This document shows, in pieces, positions 35,274 through 42,594 of a stretch of 64,000 nt of DNA. Both the position numbers and the translations under genes were made by a program. Source of the stretch: an uncultured Lachnospiraceae bacterium. GTDB taxonomy: Bacteria; Bacillota; Clostridia; Lachnospirales; Lachnospiraceae. The stretch is taken from positions 1 through 64,000 of the forward strand of contig CAJKWK010000006.1 in assembly GCA_905203555.1 (NCBI GenBank). The letters run 5' to 3'. The notes beneath the pieces are model-generated. The model saw only the letters and a list, made by a program, of their open reading frames with translations. It made no database searches and was not told where the DNA came from. Each line of letters begins with the position of its first letter. Within the stretch, counting starts at the first letter, position 1.

Positions 35274-35288
35274 ACTATTTAATAAAGT
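35274..35288. promoter_or_regulatory. ROK operator, copy 2
   Basis: ACTATTTAATAAAGT shares TTTAATAAAGT with the palindrome at 33952-33964 and lies about 15 bases after the -10, a repressor position. Confidence 0.55.
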
Positions 35289-35323
35289 GTAAATAAAAGT
35301 AAAATAAAAAGGAGGATAAAAAG

Positions 35324-36373
35324 ATGGAAGGAAAAATGAAAGTTGCGGTTATGAAGGGAATTGGAAAGATGGGATTTGAGGAACGAGATATTCCGAAAGT
35401 GAAAGAAAACGAGGTCTTAGTAAAGCTGGAATATGTAGGAATCTGTGGAAGTGATCTGCATTATTATGAAACAGGAGCAATCGGAGATTATGTTGTAGAG
35501 CCGCCATTTGTACTGGGGCACGAACCTGGAGGAACGGTTGTTGAGGTTGGTGAAAATGTAAAGCATCTAAAGGTGGGAGACAGAGTGGCTTTAGAGCCGG
35601 GAAAGACCTGTGGCCATTGTGAATTTTGTAAAACAGGACGTTATAATTTGTGTCCGGATGTAGTATTTTTTGCAACTCCTCCGGTGGACGGAGTATTTCA
35701 GGAATATGTTGCCCATGAGGCAGATCTTTGTTTTAAGCTGCCGGATAATGTAAGTACACTGGAGGGAGCCTTGATTGAACCTTTAGCGGTGGGATTTCAT
35801 GCGGCTATTCAGGGGGATGCACATCTTGGGCAAAAAGCAGTTGTCATGGGTGCCGGATGTATTGGTCTCGTTTCTATGATGGCGCTGAAGGCAAGAGGTG
35901 TATCAGAAGTGTATGTAGTAGATATTATGGAAAAACGACTTGAAAAGGCGTTGGAATTAGGAGCTACAGGAGTTATTAACGGTTCGAAGGAAGATGTACT
36001 GGAAAGAGTAAAAGAGCTGACAAATGGAACCGGCATGGATCTGGTAATTGAAACAGCAGGAACGGAAATTACAACAAGACAGGCAATTCATATAGCTAAG
36101 AAAGGTTCTAATATCGTTCTTGTAGGATATAGTAAAAGTGGAGAAATGACACTTCCTATGAGTCTTGTACTGGATAAAGAGTTGACATTTAAGACGGTAT
36201 TTCGGTATCGTCACATTTATCCGATGGCAATTGATGCGGTTGCTGCAGGAAAAGTAAATCTGAAAGGAATCGTAACAGATGTGTTTGAGCTGGATGAGGC
36301 GCAGAAAGCAATGGATTACAGTGTGAATAATAAAGCGGATATTGTAAAAGCCGTTATTCGAATTGCGCAATAG
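35324..36373 (+). CDS. zinc-dependent polyol (sorbitol/xylitol-type) dehydrogenase
   Basis: A 349-residue medium-chain dehydrogenase. The catalytic zinc site is visible in GICGSDLHYYETG and GHEPGG, the structural zinc in CGHCEFCKTGRYNLC, and the NAD-binding Rossmann motif in VMGAGCIGLV, followed by acidic YVVDIMEKR that favours NAD over NADP. It most resembles sorbitol/L-iditol 2-dehydrogenase or xylitol dehydrogenase. With a fructokinase in the same operon, sorbitol to fructose is the most economical reading. GGAGG is eight bases before the start. Confidence 0.85.
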   Translation: MEGKMKVAVMKGIGKMGFEERDIPKVKENEVLVKLEYVGICGSDLHYYETGAIGDYVVEPPFVLGHEPGGTVVEVGENVKHLKVGDRVALEPGKTCGHCEFCKTGRYNLCPDVVFFATPPVDGVFQEYVAHEADLCFKLPDNVSTLEGALIEPLAVGFHAAIQGDAHLGQKAVVMGAGCIGLVSMMALKARGVSEVYVVDIMEKRLEKALELGATGVINGSKEDVLERVKELTNGTGMDLVIETAGTEITTRQAIHIAKKGSNIVLVGYSKSGEMTLPMSLVLDKELTFKTVFRYRHIYPMAIDAVAAGKVNLKGIVTDVFELDEAQKAMDYSVNNKADIVKAVIRIAQ

Positions 36374-36437
36374 AGAAGGAATTAAAATACAGATTTTATT
36401 GCGCTGAATAATATTGACAATGACAAGGGGGATTACA

Positions 36438-37820
36438 ATGAACCAGAAAGATACAAATGTAAAAGTGCCTTTGATAAGTAAGATCGCGTATGGAATGGGT
36501 GATGTTGGGTGTAATTTCAGCTGGATGTTTGTAGGAAATTTTCTGATGATTTTCTACACAGATGTTTTTGGGATTGGTATGGGGGCTGTCGCAGGGCTGA
36601 TGCTTTTTTCCAGATTTTGGGATGCTATCAATGACCCTATCGTTGGCGGATTAAGTGATAAGACGCATACCAGATGGGGAAGATACAGACCATGGCTGTT
36701 GATTGCCGCACCGCTGACAGCTCTTGTATTGCTCATGACGTTTTGGGCTCATCCGGATTGGTCATCTACATCCAAAATAGTTTATATGACAATCACGTAT
36801 TGTATTCTTGTATTAGGTTATACCTGTGTGAATATCCCATACGGAACATTATGTGGGGCGATGACACAAAATATAGAAGAGAGAGCCAAAATTAATACAT
36901 TTCGTTCCGTTAGTGCGATGATTGCAATCGGCATTATCAATATTGTGACAGTTCCGCTGATTGAGTTGCTTGGCAATGGGAATGATAAGCAGGGATATTT
37001 ATTGATTGCTGCCTTGTATGGATGTATTTTTGCTGCGTGCCATATTTTCTGCTTTGCAAAAACGAAAGAAGTAGTGGAGGTACCGGAGAAAGAAAAAATT
37101 TCTCTGAAGGTACAGTTAGAGGCAGTTGGGAAAAATCGTCCATATATGATTGCAGTTGCAGGACAGTTTTTGTTTGGATTGACTCTTTATGGAAGGAATG
37201 CAGATGCACTGTATTATTTTACGTATGTGGAGGGAAATAAAGCATTATTCAGTACATATTCCATGTTTATCATTATTCCATCTATTATTGGTGCGGCCTG
37301 TTTTCCTTTTGTATTCCGGCTCACCAACAATAAAGGCCGTTCAGCATCTATTTTTGCACTGTTAACGGGAATCAGTATGTTTTGTATGTACTTTTTTACA
37401 GTCGGGGAATCGCCGGTTCCATTTTATATATTTTCCTGTCTGTCACAATTTTTCTTCTCCGGATTCAATACTGCAATCTATGCAATTGTTCCGGATTGCG
37501 TGGAGTATGGTGAATGGAAAACAGGACTTAGAAATGATGGGTTTCAGTATGCGTTTATATCATTAGGAAATAAAATCGGTATGGCTATTGGAACTTCTGT
37601 TCTGGCAGGGGTTTTGGGAATGTCTGGGTATGTTGCAAATCAGCAGCAGAATGCAGCAGTATTGGCTGTTATCAAACATTCATTCACGACTGTTCCGGGG
37701 ATACTTTGGATTGTAACGGCTGTCGTTTTGTATTTCTACCGTCTGAATAAGAAAACATATAATAAAATTGTGAAAGAAATAGATATGAGGAAAGAAGGGC
37801 GGGAATCATGTATGATGTAG
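36438..37820 (+). CDS. GPH-family sugar/polyol:cation symporter
   Basis: The 460-residue membrane protein has twelve predicted helices and the GPH (MelB-like) marks: KIAYGMGDVGCNFSW at the start, the cation-binding DAINDPIVGGLSDKT, and RWGRYRPWLL in the first cytoplasmic loop. It should import a sugar alcohol with Na+ or H+. The start at 36438 follows AAGGGGGAT, while the ATG at 36414 does not have a site. It lies between the dehydrogenase and fructokinase genes and overlaps the latter by 13 bases. Confidence 0.86.
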   Translation: MNQKDTNVKVPLISKIAYGMGDVGCNFSWMFVGNFLMIFYTDVFGIGMGAVAGLMLFSRFWDAINDPIVGGLSDKTHTRWGRYRPWLLIAAPLTALVLLMTFWAHPDWSSTSKIVYMTITYCILVLGYTCVNIPYGTLCGAMTQNIEERAKINTFRSVSAMIAIGIINIVTVPLIELLGNGNDKQGYLLIAALYGCIFAACHIFCFAKTKEVVEVPEKEKISLKVQLEAVGKNRPYMIAVAGQFLFGLTLYGRNADALYYFTYVEGNKALFSTYSMFIIIPSIIGAACFPFVFRLTNNKGRSASIFALLTGISMFCMYFFTVGESPVPFYIFSCLSQFFFSGFNTAIYAIVPDCVEYGEWKTGLRNDGFQYAFISLGNKIGMAIGTSVLAGVLGMSGYVANQQQNAAVLAVIKHSFTTVPGILWIVTAVVLYFYRLNKKTYNKIVKEIDMRKEGRESCMM

Positions 37821-38791
37821 TCGCATTAGGGGAACTGTTAATTGATTTTATCCAAAACAGCAATAGTCAAAATGGAAATCCGTTGTTTGAAGCGAATCCC
37901 GGTGGCGCGCCTTGTAACGTACTTGCTATGCTGCAAAAGCTGGGATATAGGACAGCATTCATTGGAAAGGTTGGAAATGATGCATTTGGCAAGATGCTTG
38001 GAGAGACATTATCGAAAGTAGGCATTGTAAGTTCTGGATTGAGATACGATAAAAATATTCCAACAACGCTTGCTATTGTACATAATAAACCGGATGGAGA
38101 TAGAGAATTTTCTTTTTATCGAAATCCGGGAGCAGATTTGATGCTGGAAGAACAGGAAATACAATATGATTTGATAGAGAATTGTAAAATATTTCATTTT
38201 GGAACATTATCAATGACAGTAGATCCAGCTAAAACAGCCACAAAGGCAGCAGTGGAATATGCAAAAAAGGCAGGGAAAATCATATCATTTGATCCGAATT
38301 TAAGAGAATCTCTTTGGAATAATCCAGATGAAGCGGCAGCAGCAATCTGGTATGGTATTGGGCAGTGTGATGTCTTGAAAATAGCAGATAATGAAATTCG
38401 TTGGCTTACCGGAGAAGATGATATTGATAAGGGCGTTAATATTATAAAAGAGAAAGCTGAGATTACCTTGCTCAATGTTACACTTGGGAAAGAAGGCAGT
38501 ATTTCTTACTACGGAAACCGCAAAATTTTTGCAGAACCATTTTTAAGCGAGCATACGATTGACACTACAGGAGCAGGCGATACATTTTGTGGTTGTATAT
38601 TAGGAGATGTTTTGAAGAATGGGTTAGTAAATCTTTCGGATCAGCAAGTAAAAAATATGTTATTAAAAGCGAATGCAGCCGCATCCATTGTAACAACAAG
38701 AAAAGGTGCAATATATTCAATGCCAGAACGTATCGAAATAGATAATCAGTGCATGGGTTTAGACGGAATGCAGAAAATGAAAACAAATTAA
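37808..38791 (+). CDS. PfkB-family fructokinase
   Basis: A 327-residue ribokinase-fold enzyme: GELLIDFI at the start, the sugar-binding NPGGAPCNVLAML, FDPNLRESLW, and the anion hole/catalytic base DTTGAGDTFCGC near 253. These match bacterial fructokinases. It would phosphorylate the fructose produced by the dehydrogenase to fructose 6-phosphate. The start is inside the symporter gene, so the two are coupled. The operon ends with a hairpin at 38802. Confidence 0.88.
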   Translation: MYDVVALGELLIDFIQNSNSQNGNPLFEANPGGAPCNVLAMLQKLGYRTAFIGKVGNDAFGKMLGETLSKVGIVSSGLRYDKNIPTTLAIVHNKPDGDREFSFYRNPGADLMLEEQEIQYDLIENCKIFHFGTLSMTVDPAKTATKAAVEYAKKAGKIISFDPNLRESLWNNPDEAAAAIWYGIGQCDVLKIADNEIRWLTGEDDIDKGVNIIKEKAEITLLNVTLGKEGSISYYGNRKIFAEPFLSEHTIDTTGAGDTFCGCILGDVLKNGLVNLSDQQVKNMLLKANAAASIVTTRKGAIYSMPERIEIDNQCMGLDGMQKMKTN

Positions 38792-38801
38792 TAAAGAAAC
38801 C

Positions 38802-38845
38802 AGGCAGGATATGTCCCCGTAAAAAGGAGAGTATCCTGCCTTTCC
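38802..38845 (+). terminator. terminator of the hexitol operon
   Basis: AGGCAGGATA (38802-38811) and TATCCTGCCT (38832-38841) make a 10-base-pair stem with a 20-base loop, followed by TTTCC. Confidence 0.75.
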
Positions 38846-38900
38846 TATGCCTAAATTTCAAAAAAAGACCGTCCGTATTGAAGTGTCCTCCTCCTTGCTT

Positions 38901-39154
38901 TTATTTTGTTAAGCGATACCGGGTAATGTTTTTCCAGTTTTCAGGAAATCCCATTTTTTCTAGTAAATCAGTATGTTCTATGTGGATTATTTTTTTCGAC
39001 ACATCATCTATTACCTTTGCCAGACATTTTTTGAAAATACGGAAATCTTTGTCGGGCAGTAAATATCGAAAAGCAATGACAACTGCAAATAAATCATTTT
39101 TTCCATATTGATACTGGCTTCCCTGCACAGAGATAGATAGGTTTTTTTCGTCAT
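38901..39154 (-). pseudogene. Abi_2-family abortive-infection gene, gutted
   Basis: On the minus strand an ATG at 39154 with an AGGGGTG site starts MTKKTYLS, a plausible Abi_2 N-terminus, but the frame soon shifts. In the other register comes a good match to the Abi_2 C-terminus: GSQYQYGKNDLFAVVIAFRY, then LLEKMGFPENWKNI, ending at 38901. A full Abi_2 protein has about 300 residues; only about 8 at the start and 80 at the end remain. So the centre is deleted and the frame is broken. The promoter and leader in front look intact. The Abi_2 assignment rests on remembered family sequence. Confidence 0.65.
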
Positions 39155-39174
39155 AGTATTCACCCCTATATAAC

Positions 39175-39242
39175 AAAAGAGGGAGAGACCCGCAGGCTCT
39201 CCCCCGGTCACGGGCTTCGCAAGTTTCCGCAACACGATCACT
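39175..39242 (-). ncRNA. structured leader RNA of the Abi_2 gene (AbiF-RNA-like candidate)
   Basis: Downstream of a strong minus-strand promoter lies a GC-rich 68-base segment in otherwise very AT-rich DNA. GGGAGAG (39197-39203 read in reverse) pairs with CTCTCCC (39181-39187), and a second small stem CCCG/CGGG (39203-39214) lies next to it. The main hairpin is followed by CTCTTTTG, so it is terminator-like, and the Abi start codon is about 20 bases further. Abi_2/AbiF genes are known to be preceded by a conserved RNA motif in Bacillota; I infer this is an instance but could not compare with the covariance model. Confidence 0.55.
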
Positions 39243-39248
39243 GAACCT

Positions 39249-39277
39249 AATATAACAAACCAATGTAAAAATGTCAA
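39249..39277 (-). promoter_or_regulatory. strong promoter of the Abi leader RNA
   Basis: On the minus strand TTGACA (39272-39277), exactly 17 bases, then TATATT (39249-39254). The start is expected at about 39242, the edge of the GC-rich leader. Confidence 0.75.
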
Positions 39278-39702
39278 CTGTTTCCGAAGGAATCTTCCAC
39301 AGGAGATTTACAAAGAGGTATAAGGTTCTAAAGTAATATATGTATTGATTGGATAAACAATACATGATTTTGTATGATAGTAGTAATGAAATAGAAAAAA
39401 TAATCCATAGCATCTGAAATAATAGAAATATATTTCGTTTATGCAGACAAAATTTGAATAAATGGGTAGGCAGTCTGGTAATAAATCAGACTGCTTTTCT
39501 ATTAGAATTTTTAAAGTTTATGATGTTATGTGCAAAAAAATATATACAAGAAATATTCGATAATATATAATTCGGTTATGAATTATTAGAAAAACGGGAT
39601 GTGATTTTTGATGAAATATATAAGGTTTTACACTGAAACAAAGTCAATGAACAGTTATTATTAAAAGAATCAATCGAATTAGTAAAAAGACAGTGTAATC
39701 AT
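39278..39702. other. non-coding interval, AT-rich, with an orphan terminator
   Basis: No gene is recognisable between the Abi leader promoter and the response-regulator promoter. The interval is very AT-rich, holds a plus-strand terminator at 39470-39499 with no gene in front, and a 17-codon ORF at 39611. It is probably eroded DNA left by deletions. Confidence 0.5.
39470..39499 (+). terminator. orphan terminator
   Basis: GCAGTCTG (39470-39477) and CAGACTGC (39487-39494) with TTTTCT after the stem. No plus-strand gene lies within 600 bases upstream. Confidence 0.75.
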
Positions 39703-39711
39703 TGGTATAAT
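39703..39711 (+). promoter_or_regulatory. extended -10 promoter of the response regulator
   Basis: TG at 39703-39704, one base, then a perfect TATAAT (39706-39711), 27 bases before the start codon. No good -35 is present. Confidence 0.5.
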
Positions 39712-39738
39712 AAGTGATAACATGGAGAACGAAATAAT

Positions 39739-40449
39739 ATGATAAGGAGTATTGCAACGCAGAAAATACTTGTAGTTGAAGATGATCAGGAGCTGAATCA
39801 GGCGTTATGTTATGCTTTGGAAAAAGAAGGTTACGCTCCGGTTCCGGTTTTTTCTATCGGAGAGGCTAAATTACAATTTCAAAAATTAGCAGAGAAACAC
39901 GGCGATTTCAATGCTGTTTCGTTAATGATACAGGACGTAAATCTTCCGGATGGAGAAGGTTTTGAACTTTGCAGATGGATAAAAGAACAAGCGGAAATGC
40001 CGGTGCTATTCCTGACTGCCAGAGATTTGGAAGAAGATGTGTTGAAAGGATATGATTTGGGAGCAGAGGATTATGTGACCAAACCATTTTCTATGAAAAT
40101 ATTGTTGCGGAAGATTGAATTGATTTTAAGGAGAACACAGCCGGAACAGTCGAAAGGGTATAATGACGGTTATTTGAGAATCGATTGGGAGCAGGTAAAA
40201 GTGATTGTGGATCAAAAGGAATGTGCATTAACTCCAACGGAGTTTCGGCTATTGAAATTTCTTGCGGAAAATAAAGGAAGGTTATTGACCTATGAAATTC
40301 TGTTGGAGCAATTATGGGATTGTGACGGACAGTTTGTGGACAAGCATACCTTGGCTGTGAATATTAATCGGTTACGGCGGAAACTGGAGGATGCAGAGCA
40401 TAAATATATTTCAAATGTGTACGGGATGGGATATCAATGGATTGGATGA
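39739..40449 (+). CDS. OmpR-family response regulator (Bce-type), partner kinase broken
   Basis: The 236-residue regulator is intact: acidic pocket VVEDD, phospho-acceptor IQDVNLPDGEG, FLTARD and TKPFSM in the receiver, then a winged helix ending SNVYGMGYQWIG. It overlaps its kinase gene by 4 bases (ATGA at 40446-40449). The kinase has lost its ATP-binding centre (see 40446-41277), so phosphorylation would need another donor. The natural target is probably the ABC transporter at 41905-45056. Confidence 0.86.
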   Translation: MIRSIATQKILVVEDDQELNQALCYALEKEGYAPVPVFSIGEAKLQFQKLAEKHGDFNAVSLMIQDVNLPDGEGFELCRWIKEQAEMPVLFLTARDLEEDVLKGYDLGAEDYVTKPFSMKILLRKIELILRRTQPEQSKGYNDGYLRIDWEQVKVIVDQKECALTPTEFRLLKFLAENKGRLLTYEILLEQLWDCDGQFVDKHTLAVNINRLRRKLEDAEHKYISNVYGMGYQWIG

Positions 40450-41277
40450 ATGGCATCAGTGGTATAGTTGTTCTTTCTTCGATTGTCGTGGCAGCAGGCG
40501 CTTTGTGGAAGGCGAAGAGAATGAAAGAGGAGACAGATTTATTTGCAGATCAGGTGGAAGAGACAATCGGACAGATATTGTCAGGAAAAGAATGGAAAGA
40601 AACAGAGGAAATAATAGAAGATACGTTGTGGGGAAAATGTGAAGAGAAGTTTCGGCAGCTGTATCAGGGATGGAATCAGAAAGAAATAGATGCTCTGCGT
40701 GAGAAAAAACAAATGAAAACGTTGATTTCCGATATTTCCCATCAGACGAAAACTCCACTTGCAAATATAAAATTGTATCAAGAGTTTTTACAGGAGGAAG
40801 AGTTGTCGGAAAAGGGGCAGGGATTTTTGAAACGTCTGGAAGAGCAGACGGACAAATTGGATTTTCTATTACAGAGCATGGTGAAAATGTCCAGACTGGA
40901 AAGTGGGATTATTCAGATAAAAAAAGAAACTGGAAATCTCTATCATACATTGACGGCAGCAGTGAGTCAGATTGTTCCGGCAGCGGCAGAAAAAGAAATA
41001 GAACTTTATGTTGAATGTGAAGAAAAGGTGCCTTTGAATCATGATGCAAAATGGACAGAAGAGGCTATTTTTAACGTGTTGGATAATGCAGTAAAATATA
41101 CAAAAGCAGGCAGAAATTTTCACGAGATTTTATCGAGAACCGGAGGTGCATGAACAGAATGGCGTGGGAATTGGGTTGTATCTGACACGCAGGATATTAG
41201 AATTGCAGAATGGGTACATTGAAGTACATTCTGATGAAGGAAAAGGAGCAGAGTTTTGTATGTATCTTCCGAATTAG
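40446..41277 (+). pseudogene. sensor histidine kinase with an internal deletion
   Basis: The N-terminal part is intact: one membrane helix (NGISGIVVLSSIVVAAGALW), a coiled linker, the phosphorylated histidine in SDISHQTKTPLANIK, and the N-box NVLDNAVKYTKAG. Directly after this the frame is lost. In another register the sequence resumes with FYREPEVHEQNGVGIGLYL and runs through GYIEVHSDEGKGAEF to a TAG at 41275. The D/G1 box (DTGxGI) and 25-40 residues are missing. The protein read from the ATG stops at 41153. It cannot bind ATP normally. Confidence 0.82.
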
Positions 41278-41314
41278 AAAAGAATATACTAGACATATTT
41301 GTAAGTGATAGTGC

Positions 41315-41343
41315 TTGAAATGTAACGACAAAAGCGTTACAAT
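41315..41343 (+). promoter_or_regulatory. promoter and operator of the antitoxin gene
   Basis: TTGAAA (41315-41320), 17 bases, TACAAT (41338-41343). Within the spacer and -10 lies the dyad GTAACG-N7-CGTTAC (41322-41340). Such a site between -35 and -10 is the classic position for autorepression by a RelB/DinJ antitoxin. Confidence 0.7.
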
Positions 41344-41366
41344 GTAAGAAATAAGGAGGTGTGATC

Positions 41367-41663
41367 ATGGAAAAAACAGCAACATTGAACCTAAGAGTAA
41401 ATCCAACGGTTAAAGAGCGGGCAGAAAAAGTATTGTCTCAGTTGGGTGTTCCTATGTCAACAGCGATTGATATGTATTTGAATCAAATCTCTCTTACAGG
41501 AGGAATTCCATTTTCTGTTTCTTTACCAAAAGCACCAGTATCGATTCATGCAGATGTCATGACAACAGAAGAAATCCATCAGAAATTGGAAAAAGGATAT
41601 AATGATATAGCTGCAGGAAGAGTACAGAATGCTGCCAAAATTCAGGGAGAATTATTGATATGA
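41367..41663 (+). CDS. RelB/DinJ-family antitoxin
   Basis: A 98-residue protein with an N-terminal ribbon-helix-helix (TATLNLRVNPTVKERAEKVL; LGVPMSTAIDMYLNQI), the standard start of RelB/DinJ antitoxins, and a flexible C-terminus that normally wraps the toxin (EEIHQKLEKGYNDIAAGR). The start at 41367 follows AAGGAGG by 6 bases. It overlaps the toxin reading frame as ATGA (41660-41663). The toxin is gutted, so the antitoxin is an orphan that may still act as a repressor at its own promoter. Confidence 0.87.
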   Translation: MEKTATLNLRVNPTVKERAEKVLSQLGVPMSTAIDMYLNQISLTGGIPFSVSLPKAPVSIHADVMTTEEIHQKLEKGYNDIAAGRVQNAAKIQGELLI

Positions 41664-41752
41664 AACATTATACGGTCGAGATTACAAATAAAGTGATTGT
41701 AACAAATGTACTATATAGTGCATCAGATATTGAAAGTCGATTAAATGGGTAA
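41660..41752 (+). pseudogene. RelE/ParE-type toxin with an in-frame internal deletion
   Basis: Only 30 residues remain. The first nine (MKHYTVEIT) match the N-terminus of RelE/ParE-superfamily toxins and the next 21 match their C-terminus (KVIVTNVLYSASDIESRL). Such toxins have about 95-105 residues, so about 70 central residues have been removed without loss of frame. The start still overlaps the antitoxin stop. Activity is not expected. The comparison is from memory of the family. Confidence 0.72.
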
Positions 41753-41803
41753 ATGGTAAATTAAGATAATTTTTCGGTAAGTTGGAGAGATGAATTTGAA
41801 ATA

Positions 41804-41844
41804 TCACAATTTTGTGACAATGTTATATTGTGACAGGATTGTGA
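41804..41844. repeat. regularly spaced TTGTGA repeats before the ABC ATPase gene
   Basis: TTGTGACA occurs at 41812-41819 and 41828-41835 (16 bases apart), TTGTGA again at 41839-41844, and the inverted TCACAA at 41804-41809. This cluster, 60-100 bases before the ATPase start, looks like a response-regulator binding region. Confidence 0.5.
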
Positions 41845-41904
41845 TTTTTTCTTGTTATGATAATTATGAGCTCAAAAATACACATACGAAGTGAGGATGG
41901 AATT

Positions 41905-42594
41905 ATGGAATCTTATATTGTAGAAACGAGAAACTTAAAAAAATATTATCAACAGGGAGTGAATACAGTCAAGGCATTGGATGGAGTGGATTTTCGGGTC
42001 AAGGCAGAAGAATTTGTGGCGATTATCGGAAAATCCGGTAGTGGAAAAAGTACGCTGCTGCATATGATTGGCGGACTGGATGTGCCTACAGGAGGAGAAG
42101 TGATTGTAGGCGGCAGGAATCTGGCGGGACTTACAAAGGAACAACTTGCGGTTTTTCGCCGCCGGAAAATCGGATTTGTATTTCAAAGTTACAATCTGGT
42201 ACAAGATTTGAATGTATATGAGAATATCATTCTTCCGGTGGAACTGGATGGAAAACATGTGGATAAGAAATTTGTAGACGAAATTATGGAGCTGCTACAG
42301 TTGGGAGAGAAACGAGAAGCACTTCCCAGTATGCTTTCCGGCGGGCAACAGCAGAGGGTAGCGATTGCGAGAGCAATTGCCGCAACGCCAACTCTATTGT
42401 TGTGCGATGAACCGACTGGGAATCTTGATACTGCAACTAGTCATGACGTACTGGGACTTTTAAAAATTGTGGCAAAACAGTTTCGGCAGACGATTGTTCT
42501 GATTACACATGATAATGATATTGCACAAATGGCGGATCGGATTGTACGGATTGAGGATGGAAAGATTGTGAGAGGAAGTGATTTCCATGCTTAA
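41905..42594 (+). CDS. Bce/MacB-type ABC transporter, ATPase subunit
   Basis: A 229-residue ATPase with Walker A GKSGSGKST near 43, signature MLSGGQQQRVAIA, Walker B LLLCDEPTGNLD and ITHDNDIA. The EPTGNLDT form is typical of the MacB/LolD/BceA group, which acts with a FtsX-type permease against antimicrobial peptides. The start at 41905 follows a GAGGATGG site; an ATG at 41857 lies inside the promoter region. It is intact but its permease is frameshifted. Its stop overlaps the permease start. Confidence 0.87.
   Translation: MESYIVETRNLKKYYQQGVNTVKALDGVDFRVKAEEFVAIIGKSGSGKSTLLHMIGGLDVPTGGEVIVGGRNLAGLTKEQLAVFRRRKIGFVFQSYNLVQDLNVYENIILPVELDGKHVDKKFVDEIMELLQLGEKREALPSMLSGGQQQRVAIARAIAATPTLLLCDEPTGNLDTATSHDVLGLLKIVAKQFRQTIVLITHDNDIAQMADRIVRIEDGKIVRGSDFHA

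Noticed and set aside
39011..39277. An 88-codon minus-strand frame beginning in the Abi leader
   Set aside because: It runs through the GC-rich structured leader and the wrong register of the Abi remnant; the composition is not protein-like.
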